Source: Adenophora triphylla var. japonica (Eukaryota; Streptophyta; Magnoliopsida; Asterales; Campanulaceae). From it: 64,000 nt of DNA. Under the pieces are notes generated by a model. The model was not told the DNA's origin. It saw only the letters and a program-made list of their open reading frames with translations, and did no database searches. Every line of letters begins with the position of its first letter. The stretch's first letter is position 1. Shown piece after piece: positions 36,081-46,690 of this stretch. The DNA is taken from positions 1,100,377-1,164,376 of the forward strand of contig JAFEMH010000078.1 of the NCBI GenBank assembly GCA_022495995.1, given 5' to 3'. The position numbers and the translations under genes were made by a program.

Positions 36081-37981
36081 ATGTCAACTAACCCGAAGGT
36101 TTCCGCCGCCGGCAAGACAATCATCGTTACTCCGTCGTCTGGGGGCAAGGCAACCTCGTTGCCGCCACCTCCTCAATCGAAGCCTCAGATGATGCAGCCT
36201 TCGCCATCTTCCCAAAAGGCAGGGTCTTCTAATGTGGATGCTGACATCCAAAGTGCCTTGACCATGTTGAATCAGAGGCTGGATAACCAGGATAGTAACT
36301 CAAAGTTTTTGGCCAATGATATGATCAAGATGCAGCAAGATCAGAAGCTCATTGCATCCCAGCTCAGCAACATCTCGCCAATGCGCGCAAGGAATATCAG
36401 CTTTGAAACCGGTGGAGGATCTCCGTTTCAGAATGAATTCATTCCAATGGGCAGCCCATCTCAGACTCATGAGACGACACCTTCAATGATGTCGACACCT
36501 TCCAGGATGTCGACACCTTCCAAGATGTCGACACCTTCCAAGATGTCGACACCTCACAGGATGTCGACACCTTCCTTGATGTCGACACCTTAATCTGATG
36601 ACACTTTGCTGACACCACCCCCAACAGGATTCACCTCTTTCATGCCATTCACTGACAACACCGTTGTTACCTCAGCCGTAAACAACACTGGTTTGCTTAA
36701 TAATATTTTTTATAATAATGCTTTCAATCATATTCCTGCGGCTGACCCTTTTGCAGGTAATCCGTTAGCCAAGCAGATGTAGGACCTTAGAGAGCTGAAA
36801 ATGAATGTACCAGGCATAACCCCTCTAATCCAACCAGTATCTCAGAATTGCTACAATCAGTCCCGGTTTGTCCCAACAATTTCAAATGTCGACATCCCGA
36901 AGCGTTTTAGCGTTCCATCCATGAAGTTGTATGATGGCAGCACGGATCCAGAGGAGCATGTTGCCCACTATCACGAGAAGATGGACATAGTGCATATCCC
37001 ACTTCAATTCAGGGAAGCTTGCTTGTGCAGAGGATTTGGATCAACCTTGGTCAGATCGGCTCTATATGGCTGATTAGGCAACCCCTAGGCTCAATTGGTT
37101 CATACGCCCAGCTTATCAACATGTTCTATAACCAATTCTCATGCAGTCGACAATTCGAGAAGCTGACAAGCGACCTCTACAATGTGACCCAGCAGCCTAA
37201 TGAGACCTTGAAGGAATATGTCCACCGGTTTAACAAAGAAGTGCTAGAAATTCCCAATCTCGACATGTCGACAGCCGCAGAAGCATTCAAAATGGGGCTG
37301 AAGAAAGATTCACAGCACTATCAAGATCTGGTGATGACTCCTTGCAAACGGTTGGAAGAAATCAGAAGCAGGGCCCTAAAATTCATAAGATTGGAGGAAG
37401 ATGAGCTGCGAAGATCAAAGTCCTCATCCAAGTTGTCGACATATGACAATCCAGACAGGAAGACCGAATCATCCCACCGCAGGAACAACCGTTCCAATCC
37501 TTATCTGAGAACTGATAACGGCAAAATTAATTCAATTGAGGGTGAGGATGAAGATAGCGATAATGTTCCTAATATTTCTGACTATTGCTTTTCTGTTGAC
37601 ATTTCAGGTGTACTTTGTGCAATGGGTAACCTTGGAGAAAAAGCAAGATGGCCAAAGAAGACTGATAAATCCACAGGATGGCGTGACAAGTCAAAATGGT
37701 GCGCTTACCATGAACACTTCGGGCATATCATAGAAGACTGCATAGCACTAAGGAAGGAGATCAGCTACTTGCTCTCGAAGGGACATCTTAAGGAGTTTCT
37801 GGAGTCCAGAAAGGAGAAGGCAGAAAATGCAGAGGTTCCACATGAAGTCGAGCGACCAGTTTCTCCTCCAGCATCGACAAAGGTGATCAACTTCATCAGT
37901 GGAGGGTTAGAGATTTGTGGCACTTCCTATTCTGCCGCAAAGCGACACGCAAAGGAGTCAAAGGGGACACCGCTTTCATAA
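36081..37981 (+). pseudogene. gag (capsid/nucleocapsid) of the defective gypsy element
   Basis: The start ATG at 36081 is ~50 bases after the PBS. The first frame (171 codons) ends in 18-base repeats encoding MSTPSK-like units, with a TAA at 36591. Another stop (TAG at about 36780) and a frameshift near 37030-37065 follow. The capsid core is recognised by FSVPSMKLYDGSTDPEEHVAHY, which is spread here over 36890-36970, and by FNKEVLEIPNLDM. Instead of a classical CCHC knuckle there is a CAYHEHFGHIIEDC motif at 37700-37741, usual in Tat-clade gag. The frame ends abruptly at AKRHAKESKG, where protease should follow. Confidence 0.88.
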
Positions 37982-38693
37982 CACCCACAGGTATCTATTG
38001 TTATATTGCTATGCCTTTTGGACTAAAAAATGTAGGTGCAACATATCAAAGGCTCGTGAACAAGATGTTCAAGGACCAGATTGGGACACGGTGGAGGTAT
38101 ACATTGATGATATGGTGGTGAAATCCAAGAAAGCTGAAGACCACATAAACCACCTATCTCAGGCCTTCGACATCTTGGATTGTTTCAATATGAAACTCAA
38201 TCCAGCAAAATGCAATTTCGGAATGAAGGCAGGAAAGTTCTTAGGTTACATGATGACTAAGAGAGGCATTGAAGCCACCCCGGAGCAAGTTCGCACCATT
38301 ATCAACTTGTCATCACCTCAATCCGTCAAGGACATCCAAAGATTGACAGGGAAGGTTGCTGTACTCACCCGGTTCATCTCCAAATCATCCGATCGATGCA
38401 AGCCCTTCTATGACATCTTAAGAAAGAACAAAAAGTTCTAGTGGGAGGACCACCATGAACAAGATTTTCAAGACCTCAAAACTTACTTGTCTACACCTCC
38501 GTTATTGGCCAAACCTCGGGAAGGCGAACACCTCTACATCTACCCAGCAGTATCAGAAAGCGCTGTAAGCGCAGTCTTGGTAACAGAGCGAGATGGTCTT
38601 CAACAACCCATCTATTATATAAGTAAGACACTCTTAGACCAGGTATTCTCATTTACAAAAGTTAATTCTAGCTTTAATAACCGCATCCATTAA
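37957..38693 (+). pseudogene. Truncated reverse transcriptase and RNase H of the defective gypsy element
   Basis: RT begins mid-domain at TAFITPTGIYCYIAMPFGL, joined directly to the gag end. Protease and RT motifs before this point are deleted. YIDD, the polymerase active site, is at 38100-38111 after a frameshift near 38085. The connection region (KMTKRGIEATPEQ-type motif near 38250) and the gypsy RNase H start (PPLLAKPREGEHLYIY, 38487 onward) follow. A TAG at 38439-38441 separates RT from RNase H, and the RNase H frame ends near 38693. The enzyme cannot be functional. Confidence 0.9.
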
Positions 38694-38727
38694 ATTAAGA
38701 CACTATTTTGAAACACATACTATAATT

Positions 38728-39279
38728 GTGCGTACTAACTATCCTATTAAGAATGTCATGAGAAAACCAGAGATGTCAGGTAGGATGGCTAAGTGGTCCG
38801 TGCAGTTAAGCACTTACGACATCAAATATGAGCCAAGAACAACAATAAAATCTCAGGCTCTAGCTGATTTTGTGGCTGACTTTAGTCCAACCATGCAACA
38901 AGAAATAGAGTTTCAGCAATTACAGGATGATGACATCTCAAGAATATGGACACTCTATACAGATGGTGCTTTGAACATGAGAGGAACAAGTCTTGGAGTC
39001 GTACTAAAGTCGCCACAAGGGGACATAATACCACAATCCATCAGCTGCAGTTTTAAAGCTACCAATAATGAGGCAGAGTACGAGGCATTAATTGCAAGCT
39101 TACAAGTGGCCCAGGACCTGGATATCAAGCACATCAGGGTGTTTTTGGATTCTTTGCTGATTGTCAACCATTACAACGGGTCATACATAGAAAAAAATGT
39201 GAAGATGACGACATATTTGGAAATAGTGAAAATCATGGCGGCCAAATTCAAAACATTTACTTTGGAGCAGGTGCCGTGA
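38728..39279 (+). CDS. Second, archaeal-type RNase H (aRNH) domain
   Basis: After a tether-like segment (MSGRMAKWSVQLSTYDI) comes an extra RNase H: LYTDGALNMRGTSLGVVL with the first Asp, ATNNEAEYEALIASL with the Glu, and RVFLDSLLIV with another Asp. Such a duplicate aRNH between RNase H and integrase is a hallmark of the Tat clade. The frame is intact for 184 codons and stops at 39277-39279, where sense coding appears to continue in related elements. Confidence 0.85.
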   Translation: MRTNYPIKNVMRKPEMSGRMAKWSVQLSTYDIKYEPRTTIKSQALADFVADFSPTMQQEIEFQQLQDDDISRIWTLYTDGALNMRGTSLGVVLKSPQGDIIPQSISCSFKATNNEAEYEALIASLQVAQDLDIKHIRVFLDSLLIVNHYNGSYIEKNVKMTTYLEIVKIMAAKFKTFTLEQVP

Positions 39280-39599
39280 GAAGAAAACTCACAAGCAGAT
39301 GCTCTGGCAAACTTAGGCTCAGCCTTCAAAAGCATTTCACAGAGAAGTGTTCCAATTGTGCATGTTGACATCCCAGCAATTGAACGTCTTGAGTTGTTTG
39401 CCTTAGATGTCGACATCCTTCCCAAATTCAAGAGCAACCTCATGGACAGCCCCTATAATCAAGTATCTCCAAGATGATACAATCTCAGCAGAAGAGACAA
39501 ACACTCGAGCATCCAGGGTAAGGTCATCTAAGTATTTACTTATCGATAACTTTTGTTTAGGAAATCTGCTGCAGGTCACTACTTGAGATGTCTAGAAGC

Positions 39600-40640
39600 A
39601 GACTGAGCACAACAGGTTTTAATGGAGCTGTATGAAGGGCAATGTGGAAATCATACCGGGGGCAGAAGCCCATATACCAAGGCTCTAAATATGGGCTACT
39701 TTTGGCCCACAATGCGAAAAGACGCGGCAGATTATGCAAAGAAATGTGACTCCTGTCAGCAGCACGGCGACATCCTACATCAACCAGCTGAATTGCTGCA
39801 TCCTATCTTGTCGCCATGGCCATTCATGGTTTGGGGAATGGATATCGTAGGGAAATTGCCAAGAGCTTCGGGAGGAAAAGTTTTTCTACTAGCCATGATA
39901 GATTACTTCTCCAAATGGGTAGAAGCTGAAGCATATGTACAGGTTCGCGACAAGGAAGTTATTTCTTTCATCAAAAGGAACATATTCAGCAAGTTTGGAA
40001 TATCTTCAGACAATGGCTCCCAGTTTATCGGTCGGAAAACGCAGGACTTCTTGACAAGGTAGGGAGTTAAGATGGTGACATCTTCACCCGTTCACCCTCA
40101 AGCAAACGGACAAGCAGAATCAAGCAACAACATTATCCTGAGCAACTTAAAGAGAAGGCTAGACCAAAAGAAGGGAAGATGGGCTGAAGAGCTACCAATG
40201 GTCTTATGGGCTGACAGGACGACATCCAAAAATGCTACTGGTCAGACACCCTACTCACTAGTGTTTGGGTCAGAGTCAGACATTCCAGCAGAAGTTCTGT
40301 TACCTACAGCAAGATATGGTTTGTTGACATCTGAACATAATAAGGACATCTTGACACATGATTTAGATACTATAGACGAACTAAGAGATATGGCCAAAAT
40401 CCGGATGGCAGCATCTCAGCAAAGAGTAGCCAGGTCTTACAACAAAAATGTAAGGCTTAGAAGATTCCAAAGTCTTACGAAAGGCATTTCAAAAATACAA
40501 AAGAGCTCAACGCAGACAAGCTTGCCCCAAAGTGGGAAGGTCCCTACCGATCGATGCTCAGGCCGGGAAAGGAGCATATCGCTTATCAACCTTGGATGGC
40601 CAAATGATCCCACGAAGTTGGAATGCCATTCATCTTAAAA
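39600..40640 (+). pseudogene. Integrase of the defective gypsy element
   Basis: Frames 39622-40062 and 40072-40638 hold the integrase. An N-terminal zinc-binding region includes a His in CGNHTGG and the pair CDSCQQHG. The catalytic core shows the first Asp in [10 protein letters not shown], the second in SSDNGSQF and the Glu in NGQAESSN. A TAG near 40060 sits between the second Asp and the Glu, and a frameshift near 40475 disturbs the C-terminal domain. Integrase inserts the cDNA with a 5-bp stagger, consistent with the CTACC duplication. Confidence 0.9.
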
Positions 40641-41323
40641 GGTATTACATCTAGGCAATGCCTTCCTAAAACTTACATCATCCCAGGTATGGACAATCCT
40701 CTATTGGTCTTTTCATTTATTGAATTTGAGTATCCTTTCATTTCCCTATTTGTCATATTTTTTATTTATTTACTTCAAAATAAGATGTTGCTAACACAAC
40801 CTGTGAAGGGACGTCAACATATTTGACGTCCATCTCTAACATGTCTCTGTCTTGCGAGATGATGACATACAAAAGTAGGGACATATCAAAGTGCTCAAGC
40901 TAAAGTGACAACGAAATCTCCTCCGCTAGAGGCTGGCCACCTCTTCTAAAGTTAAGGTACATAATCCCTTCTAAGGTTTAAAGAGTTAATTACCTCTTTC
41001 TCCGAAAGTTAGGTTTCTACACCTTCGCCTGGAGCGCACGATATCTCATTGGTTGAGGTGTGGGATGGGCCTATATGAGGAAACTTGTATAGCTTACCCA
41101 TTTCCACTGAGTCAAATGATTGATCTTAAGAATGATTCAATTGGTTATGGCATATTCCTGTCATCTTAAGTACATCCGGTTATGACATTCTCATGTCTTC
41201 ACTCGAAAACAAAAATATGACATTTTATTATGTCAACATCCTATGATAATACTTTAGCATCAGGGATCAAAGCATGACATGCACAGAAGTTGCTAACAAA
41301 AGTTTTTTCTAAACACTAAGATA
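40641..41323 (+). other. 3' non-coding region of the defective gypsy element
   Basis: No gene is seen on either strand. Short GACATC/TGACAT words are frequent here, as in the rest of the element. Confidence 0.5.
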
Positions 41324-42389
41324 CTAAATACTATTAAGACTACCATAAAACGTTTCCAAATTCAGTTGGCCCGCTCCAACATCCAAACAACATAAAACTA
41401 AAAGCGAGTGTTGAACCAACCCAACACTTGAGATAAATTGTCTTCGGTCCTTATGGACCAGAACATACCAAAATAAATAAAAATTTCTTTGGGACTCGGC
41501 CCCGAAATCATCATCAAACAAAACAACTTGAAAAACTAACTTGAATTTTTCTTCACTTAGCATACATTGCAGGTGTGCCGAGGGAGTTTTGTCTTCCTCA
41601 TCCTTCTTCTATCCTTCTACTTCAACCGTCACATCCTTAGGGTTAGATGACACCTCTCCTTCATCCACTTTTTCACCCAACAGATTCTTCAATTTTTCAT
41701 ACTCGGTCTCAACCTTCCAAACCTTAGATTTTCCATCTTTATGTTCTTCCATCATCTTGATTTTGATCTTTAACATGGCTTTGGCAGCAACCAACTTCCA
41801 GGATTCCTTACTTCATTTATTTCATTTTGATAGCCACCCTCAATAGAAGTCAGATTGCTAACAACCCCTTCACCGTCTTCTTCTGTTCCTCTTTCTGCTC
41901 GTTAAAACTTCTTCTCCCAAAAAGCATCTTCCTTCTTGGCCTGATCCATATCACTCTTAGCGCTCTTCTTAAATTGCTCATTGATCTTAGCCATATCTTC
42001 CACTTGGGACTCCAAACATCCCATTGCCTGTTAAGAAAACACCATAAAGTTCCAAATCAGCAAATAATAGAGCTATGGAACAGTCAGAATAGTTTAGTAA
42101 CATCTTACATTGGTTACTAATCCTAGAAGCTTCTTCTTCACCTCTCCTGCCTTCAAATCTAAAAAATATCCGCATGCGTAACTTCGATAGTCTCACTCTC
42201 TACAGCCTTCCTCTTCTTTACCCTTGAACCAATGCCAGTACTTTCACCCGTCTGGACTTGTTTCTTTGGGACAATTGGTGGCCTAACATCAGACTTAGCA
42301 GGAAAAGCACCAACAAGAGCATCCAAATCTTCCAGATCAAATTCTAAGCCTGAAGCAATTGCCTTTGAATCAAGAGAAAGTTTAAGCAT
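41324..42389 (-). pseudogene. Antisense ORF remnant of the defective gypsy element
   Basis: Several minus-strand frames in the region between integrase and the 3' LTR look protein-like: 42389-42159 (acidic start, then a basic VKKRKAVE cluster), ~42025-41900 (KINEQFKKSAKSD, coiled-coil-like) and 41794-41609 (Lys/Glu-rich coiled coil). Antisense extra genes at this position are known from Tat-lineage elements. Here it is fragmented and I recognise no domain. Confidence 0.45.
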
Positions 42390-42573
42390 TGAGGAAAAGG
42401 AAGATTAGCAGGAATAGAAAGACAGGATAAACTATTCTTACATGTTGACATTTTGAGAGATGACGACGGCTTGACTTCTTCTTTATTTTCTTCACCACCG
42501 AATGTTGTCAAATCATGTCCGCCAGTTACTCGGAGTTTGGAAACTTACCTCTTCGTATTCCACGAAGTGATAA

Positions 42574-42587
42574 GTTTGGGGGCAATT
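42574..42587 (+). promoter_or_regulatory. Polypurine tract of the defective gypsy element
   Basis: AGTTTGGGGGCAAT lies immediately before the 3' LTR. The G-run is the probable plus-strand primer. Confidence 0.75.
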
Positions 42588-43208
42588 GTTGTGGCCAGAT
42601 TTTTCACATGTCGACATCATGAATCGTTCCTGCATGTCGAGATCCTGATTTCCTGTAAGTTACGCATAAATTATTTTTATGTTTTATTAACCACTCTTTA
42701 TTTACAGCTATTATGGAGATATTTTCGGGATCACTATTATCAGCACGTGAACTTCTTCCATCCACGCTAAGGAGACCAAGTCAAGAGACGTTGGTTGAAA
42801 AGATAAGGGATAAGGCCGAGATTATAGGGATTTTGTTATTTTTCTTGTTAGGCTTTACTATTAATAGGGCAGGGAGACTCACAAACACACACGTTCTCGT
42901 ACACACATTCTCACACGCACACTGAACACACTCTCATTGTAATCTCCATTGCTCTCCATTATCATGTAACCGAGTAACACTTAGTGGATTTTTGGTAAGG
43001 AAGGTGACCTAACCTCCCGAGGTTTTATGCCGGCGAGATCATTTGACTCAAGGGCTTTCCTCGTTATATTGTTGTGTCCTTGATTGTGTTTCTTCGTTTT
43101 AACATCCGTTTGTTCCATTTAATCAAATTCCAAAGTCCCCTCCTTATTATTAAATCCATACACTTTCATAAGTCAAGATTCGACATTATTGTTTTTTCTA
43201 CCAAAACA
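42588..43208 (+). repeat. 3' LTR of the defective gypsy element (621 bp)
   Basis: Starts TGTTGTGGCC and ends ACCAAAACA, followed by the target duplicate CTACC and resumed satellite. Confidence 0.95.
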
Positions 43209-46200
43209 CTACCCCCTTTGGCGAATCGGGAAGTTCGTAAATGGTGATTTTCACCATAAAGACGACCTCCGTTTGAGCCAAATTTTTGGTGAGCGGATCC
43301 TTTCAAATGTTCTATTAGATTGGTTGAAAAAAGGAGGGTATTTGACTTCTAGTGCCCGGGAGCCCAAAAATGCGTGAGCTACCCCCTTTGGGGAATCGAG
43401 AAATTTCGTAAATGGTGATTTTCACCATGAAAATGACCTCCGTTTGAGCCAAATTTTTTGTTTGAGGATCCTTTCAAATTTTATATTGGATTGGTTGAAA
43501 AAATGAGGGTATTTGGATACTAGTTCCCGGGAGCCCAAAAATGTGTGAGCTACCCCCTTTGGGGAATCTGGAAATTTCGTAAATGGTGATTTTCACCATG
43601 AAAACGACCTCCGTTTGAGCCAAATTTTTGGTGGGCGGATCCTTTCAAATGTTATATTGGATTGGTTGAAAAAAGGAGGGTATTTGGCTACTAGTGCACG
43701 GGTGCCCAAAAATGCGTGAGCTACCCCCTTTGGGAAATCGGGAAATTTCGTAAATGGTGATTTTCACCATGAAAACGACCTCCGTTTGAGCCAAATTTTT
43801 TGTGGCCGGATCCTTTCAAATGTTCTATTGGATTGGTTGAAAAAAGGAGGGTATTTGGCTACGAGTGCCCGAGATCCTAAAAATGCGTGTACTACCCCCT
43901 TTGGCGAATCGGGAAATTTCGTGAATGGTGATTTTCACCATGAAAACGACCTCCGTTTTAGCCAATTTTTTGGTGGGCGGATCCTTTCAAATGTTATATT
44001 GTATTGGTTGAAAAAAGGAGGGCATTTGGCTACTAGTGCCCGGGAGCCCAAAAATGCGTGAGCTACCCCCTTTGGGGAATCGGGAAATTTCGTAAATGAT
44101 GATTTTCACCATGAAAACAACCTCCGTTTGAGCCAAATTTTTGGAGGGCGGATCCTTTCAAACGTTAAATTGGATTTTTTTGAAAAAAGAGGGTATTTGG
44201 CTACGATTGCCCGGGAGCCCAAAAATGCGTGTACTACCCCCTTTGGCGAATCGGGAAATTTCGTAAATGGTGATTTTCATCATGAAAACGACCTCCGTGT
44301 GAGCCAAATTTTTAGTGGGCGGATCCTTTCAAATTTTATATTGGATTGGTTGAAAAAAGGAGGGTATTTGGCTATGAGTGCCCGGGAGCCTAAAAATGCG
44401 TGTACTACCCCCTTTGGCGAATTGGGAAATTTCGTAAATGGTGAGTTTCACCATGAAAACGACCTACGTTTGAGCCAAATCTTTGGTGGGCGGATCCTTT
44501 CAAATGTTATATTGGATTGATTGAAAAAAGGAGGGTATTTGGCTACTAGTGCCCGGGAGCCTAAAAATGCTTGAGCTACCCCCTTTGGGGAATCGGGAAA
44601 TTTCGTAAATGGTGATTTTCACCATGAAAACGACCTCCGCTTGAGCCAAATTTTTGGTGGACGGATCCTTTCAAATTTTCTATTGGATTGGTTTGAAAAA
44701 AGGAGGGTATTTGGCTACGAGTGCCCGGGAGCCCAAAAATGCGTGTAGTACCCCCTTTGGCGAATCGGGAAATTTCGTAAATGGTGATTTTCACCATGAA
44801 AACGACCTCCGTTCGAGCCAAATATTTGGTGGGCGGATCCTTTCAAATGTTATATTAGATTGGTTGAAAAAAGGAGGGTATTTGGCAGTGAGTGCCCGGG
44901 AGCCCAAAAATGCGTGAGCTACCCCCTTTGGGGAATCGGGAAATTTCGTAAATGGTGATTTTCACCATGAAAACGACCTCCGTTTGAGCAAAATGCGTGT
45001 ACTACCCCCTTTGGGGAATCAGGAAATTTCGTAAATGGTGATTTTCAACATGAAAACGACCTCCGTTTGAGCCAAATTTTTGGTGGGCGGATCCTTTCAA
45101 ATGTTATATTGGATTGGTTGAAAAAAGGAGGGTATTTGGCAACTAGTGCCCGAGAGCCCAAAAATGCGTGACCTACCTCCTTTGGCGAATCGGAAAATTT
45201 CGAAAATGGTGATTTTCACCATGAGAATGACCTCCATTTGAGCCAAATTTTTGGTGGGCTGATCCTTTCAAATGTTATATTGGATTGGTTGAAAAAAGGA
45301 GGGTATTTGGCTACTAGTGCCCGGGAGCCCAAAAATGCGTGAGCTACCCCTTTTGGGGAATCGGGAAATTTCGTAAATAGTGATTTTCACCATGAAAACG
45401 ACCTCCGTTTGAGCCAAATTTTTGGTGGGCGGATCCTTTCAAATGTTATATTGGATTGGTTGAAAAAAGGAGGGTATTTGGCTACGAGTGCCCGAGAGCC
45501 TAAAAATGCGTGTGCTACCCCCTTTGGCGAATCGGGAAATTTCGTAAATGGTGATTTTCACCATGAAAACGACCTCCGTTTGAGCCAAATTTTTGGTGGG
45601 CGGATCCTTTCAAATGTTATATTGGATTGGTTGAAAAAAGGAGGGTATTTGGCTACTAGTACCCGGGAGCCCAAAAATGCGTGAGCTACCCCCTTTGGGG
45701 AATCGGGAAATTTTGTAAATGGTGATTTTCACCATGAAAACGACCTCCGTTTGAGCCAAATTTTTGGTGGGCGGATCCTTTCAAATGTTCTATTGGATTG
45801 GTTGAAAAAAGGAGGATATTTGGCTACGAGTGCCCGAGAGCCTAAAAATGCGTGTACGGTGGCGAATCGGGAAATTTCGTAAATGGTGATTTTCACCATG
45901 AAAACGACCTCCGTTTGAGCCAAATTTTTGGTAGGCGGATCCTTTCAAATGTTATATTTGATTGGTTGAAAAAAGGAGGGTATTTGGCTACTAGTGCCCG
46001 GGAGCCCAAAAATGCGTGAGCTACCCCCTTTGGGGAATCGGGAAATTTCGTAAATGGTGATTTTCACCATGAAAATAACCTCCGTTTGAGCCAAATTTTT
46101 GGTGGGCGGATCCTTTCAAATGTTCTATTGGATTGGTTGAAAAAAGGAGGGTATTTGTCTACGAGTGCTCGAGAGCCTAAAAATGCGTGTACTACACCCT

Positions 46201-46690
46201 TTGGGGAATCGGGAAATTTCGTAAATGGTGATTTTCAACATGAAAACGACCTCTGTTTGATCCAAATTTTTAGTGGGCGGATCCTTTCAAATGTTATATT
46301 GGATTGGTTGAAAAAAGGAGGGTATTTGACTACTAGTGCCCGGGAGCCCAAAAATGCGTGAGCTATCCCCTCTGGGGAATCGGGAAATTTCATAAATGGT
46401 GATTTTCACCATGAAAACGACCTCCGTTTGAGCTAAATTTTTGGTGGGCGGATCCTTTAAAATGTTATATTGGATTGGTTGAAAAAAGTAGGGTATTTGG
46501 CTACTAGTGCCCGGGAGCCCAAAAATGCGTGAGCTACCCCCTTTGGAATCGGGAAATTTCGTAAATGGTGATTTTCACCATAAAAACGACCTCCGTTTGA
46601 GTCAAATTTTTGGTGGACGGATCCTTTAAAATATTATATTGGATTGGTTTGGCTACGAGTGCCCGAGAGCCTAAAAATGCGTGTACTACC
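43209..46690 (+). repeat. Satellite array C, ~170-bp tandem repeat (about 20 monomers)
   Basis: Continues the satellite interrupted at 35391. The two monomer types noted in the last part of array B alternate clearly here, i.e. a ~340-bp dimeric repeat. One monomer near 44990 is shortened by an internal deletion (GAGCAAAATGCGTG junction), and the last monomer before 46690 lacks part of its A-run region. Confidence 0.95.

Larger units (their letters stand above)
35392..43208 (+). mobile_element. Complete but defective Tat-lineage Ty3/gypsy retrotransposon
   Basis: Two LTRs bracket a PBS, gag, truncated pol with a second RNase H, integrase, a 3' spacer with antisense coding remnants and a polypurine tract; 7817 bp in total. 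The 5-bp target duplication CTACC is present at 35387-35391 and 43209-43213. Order RT, RNase H, aRNase H, integrase is diagnostic of the Tat clade. Protease and the N-terminal half of RT are absent and several stops and shifts occur, so it cannot be autonomous. The LTRs differ by a single T indel as far as I can read, indicating very recent movement, presumably with proteins supplied in trans. Confidence 0.93.
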
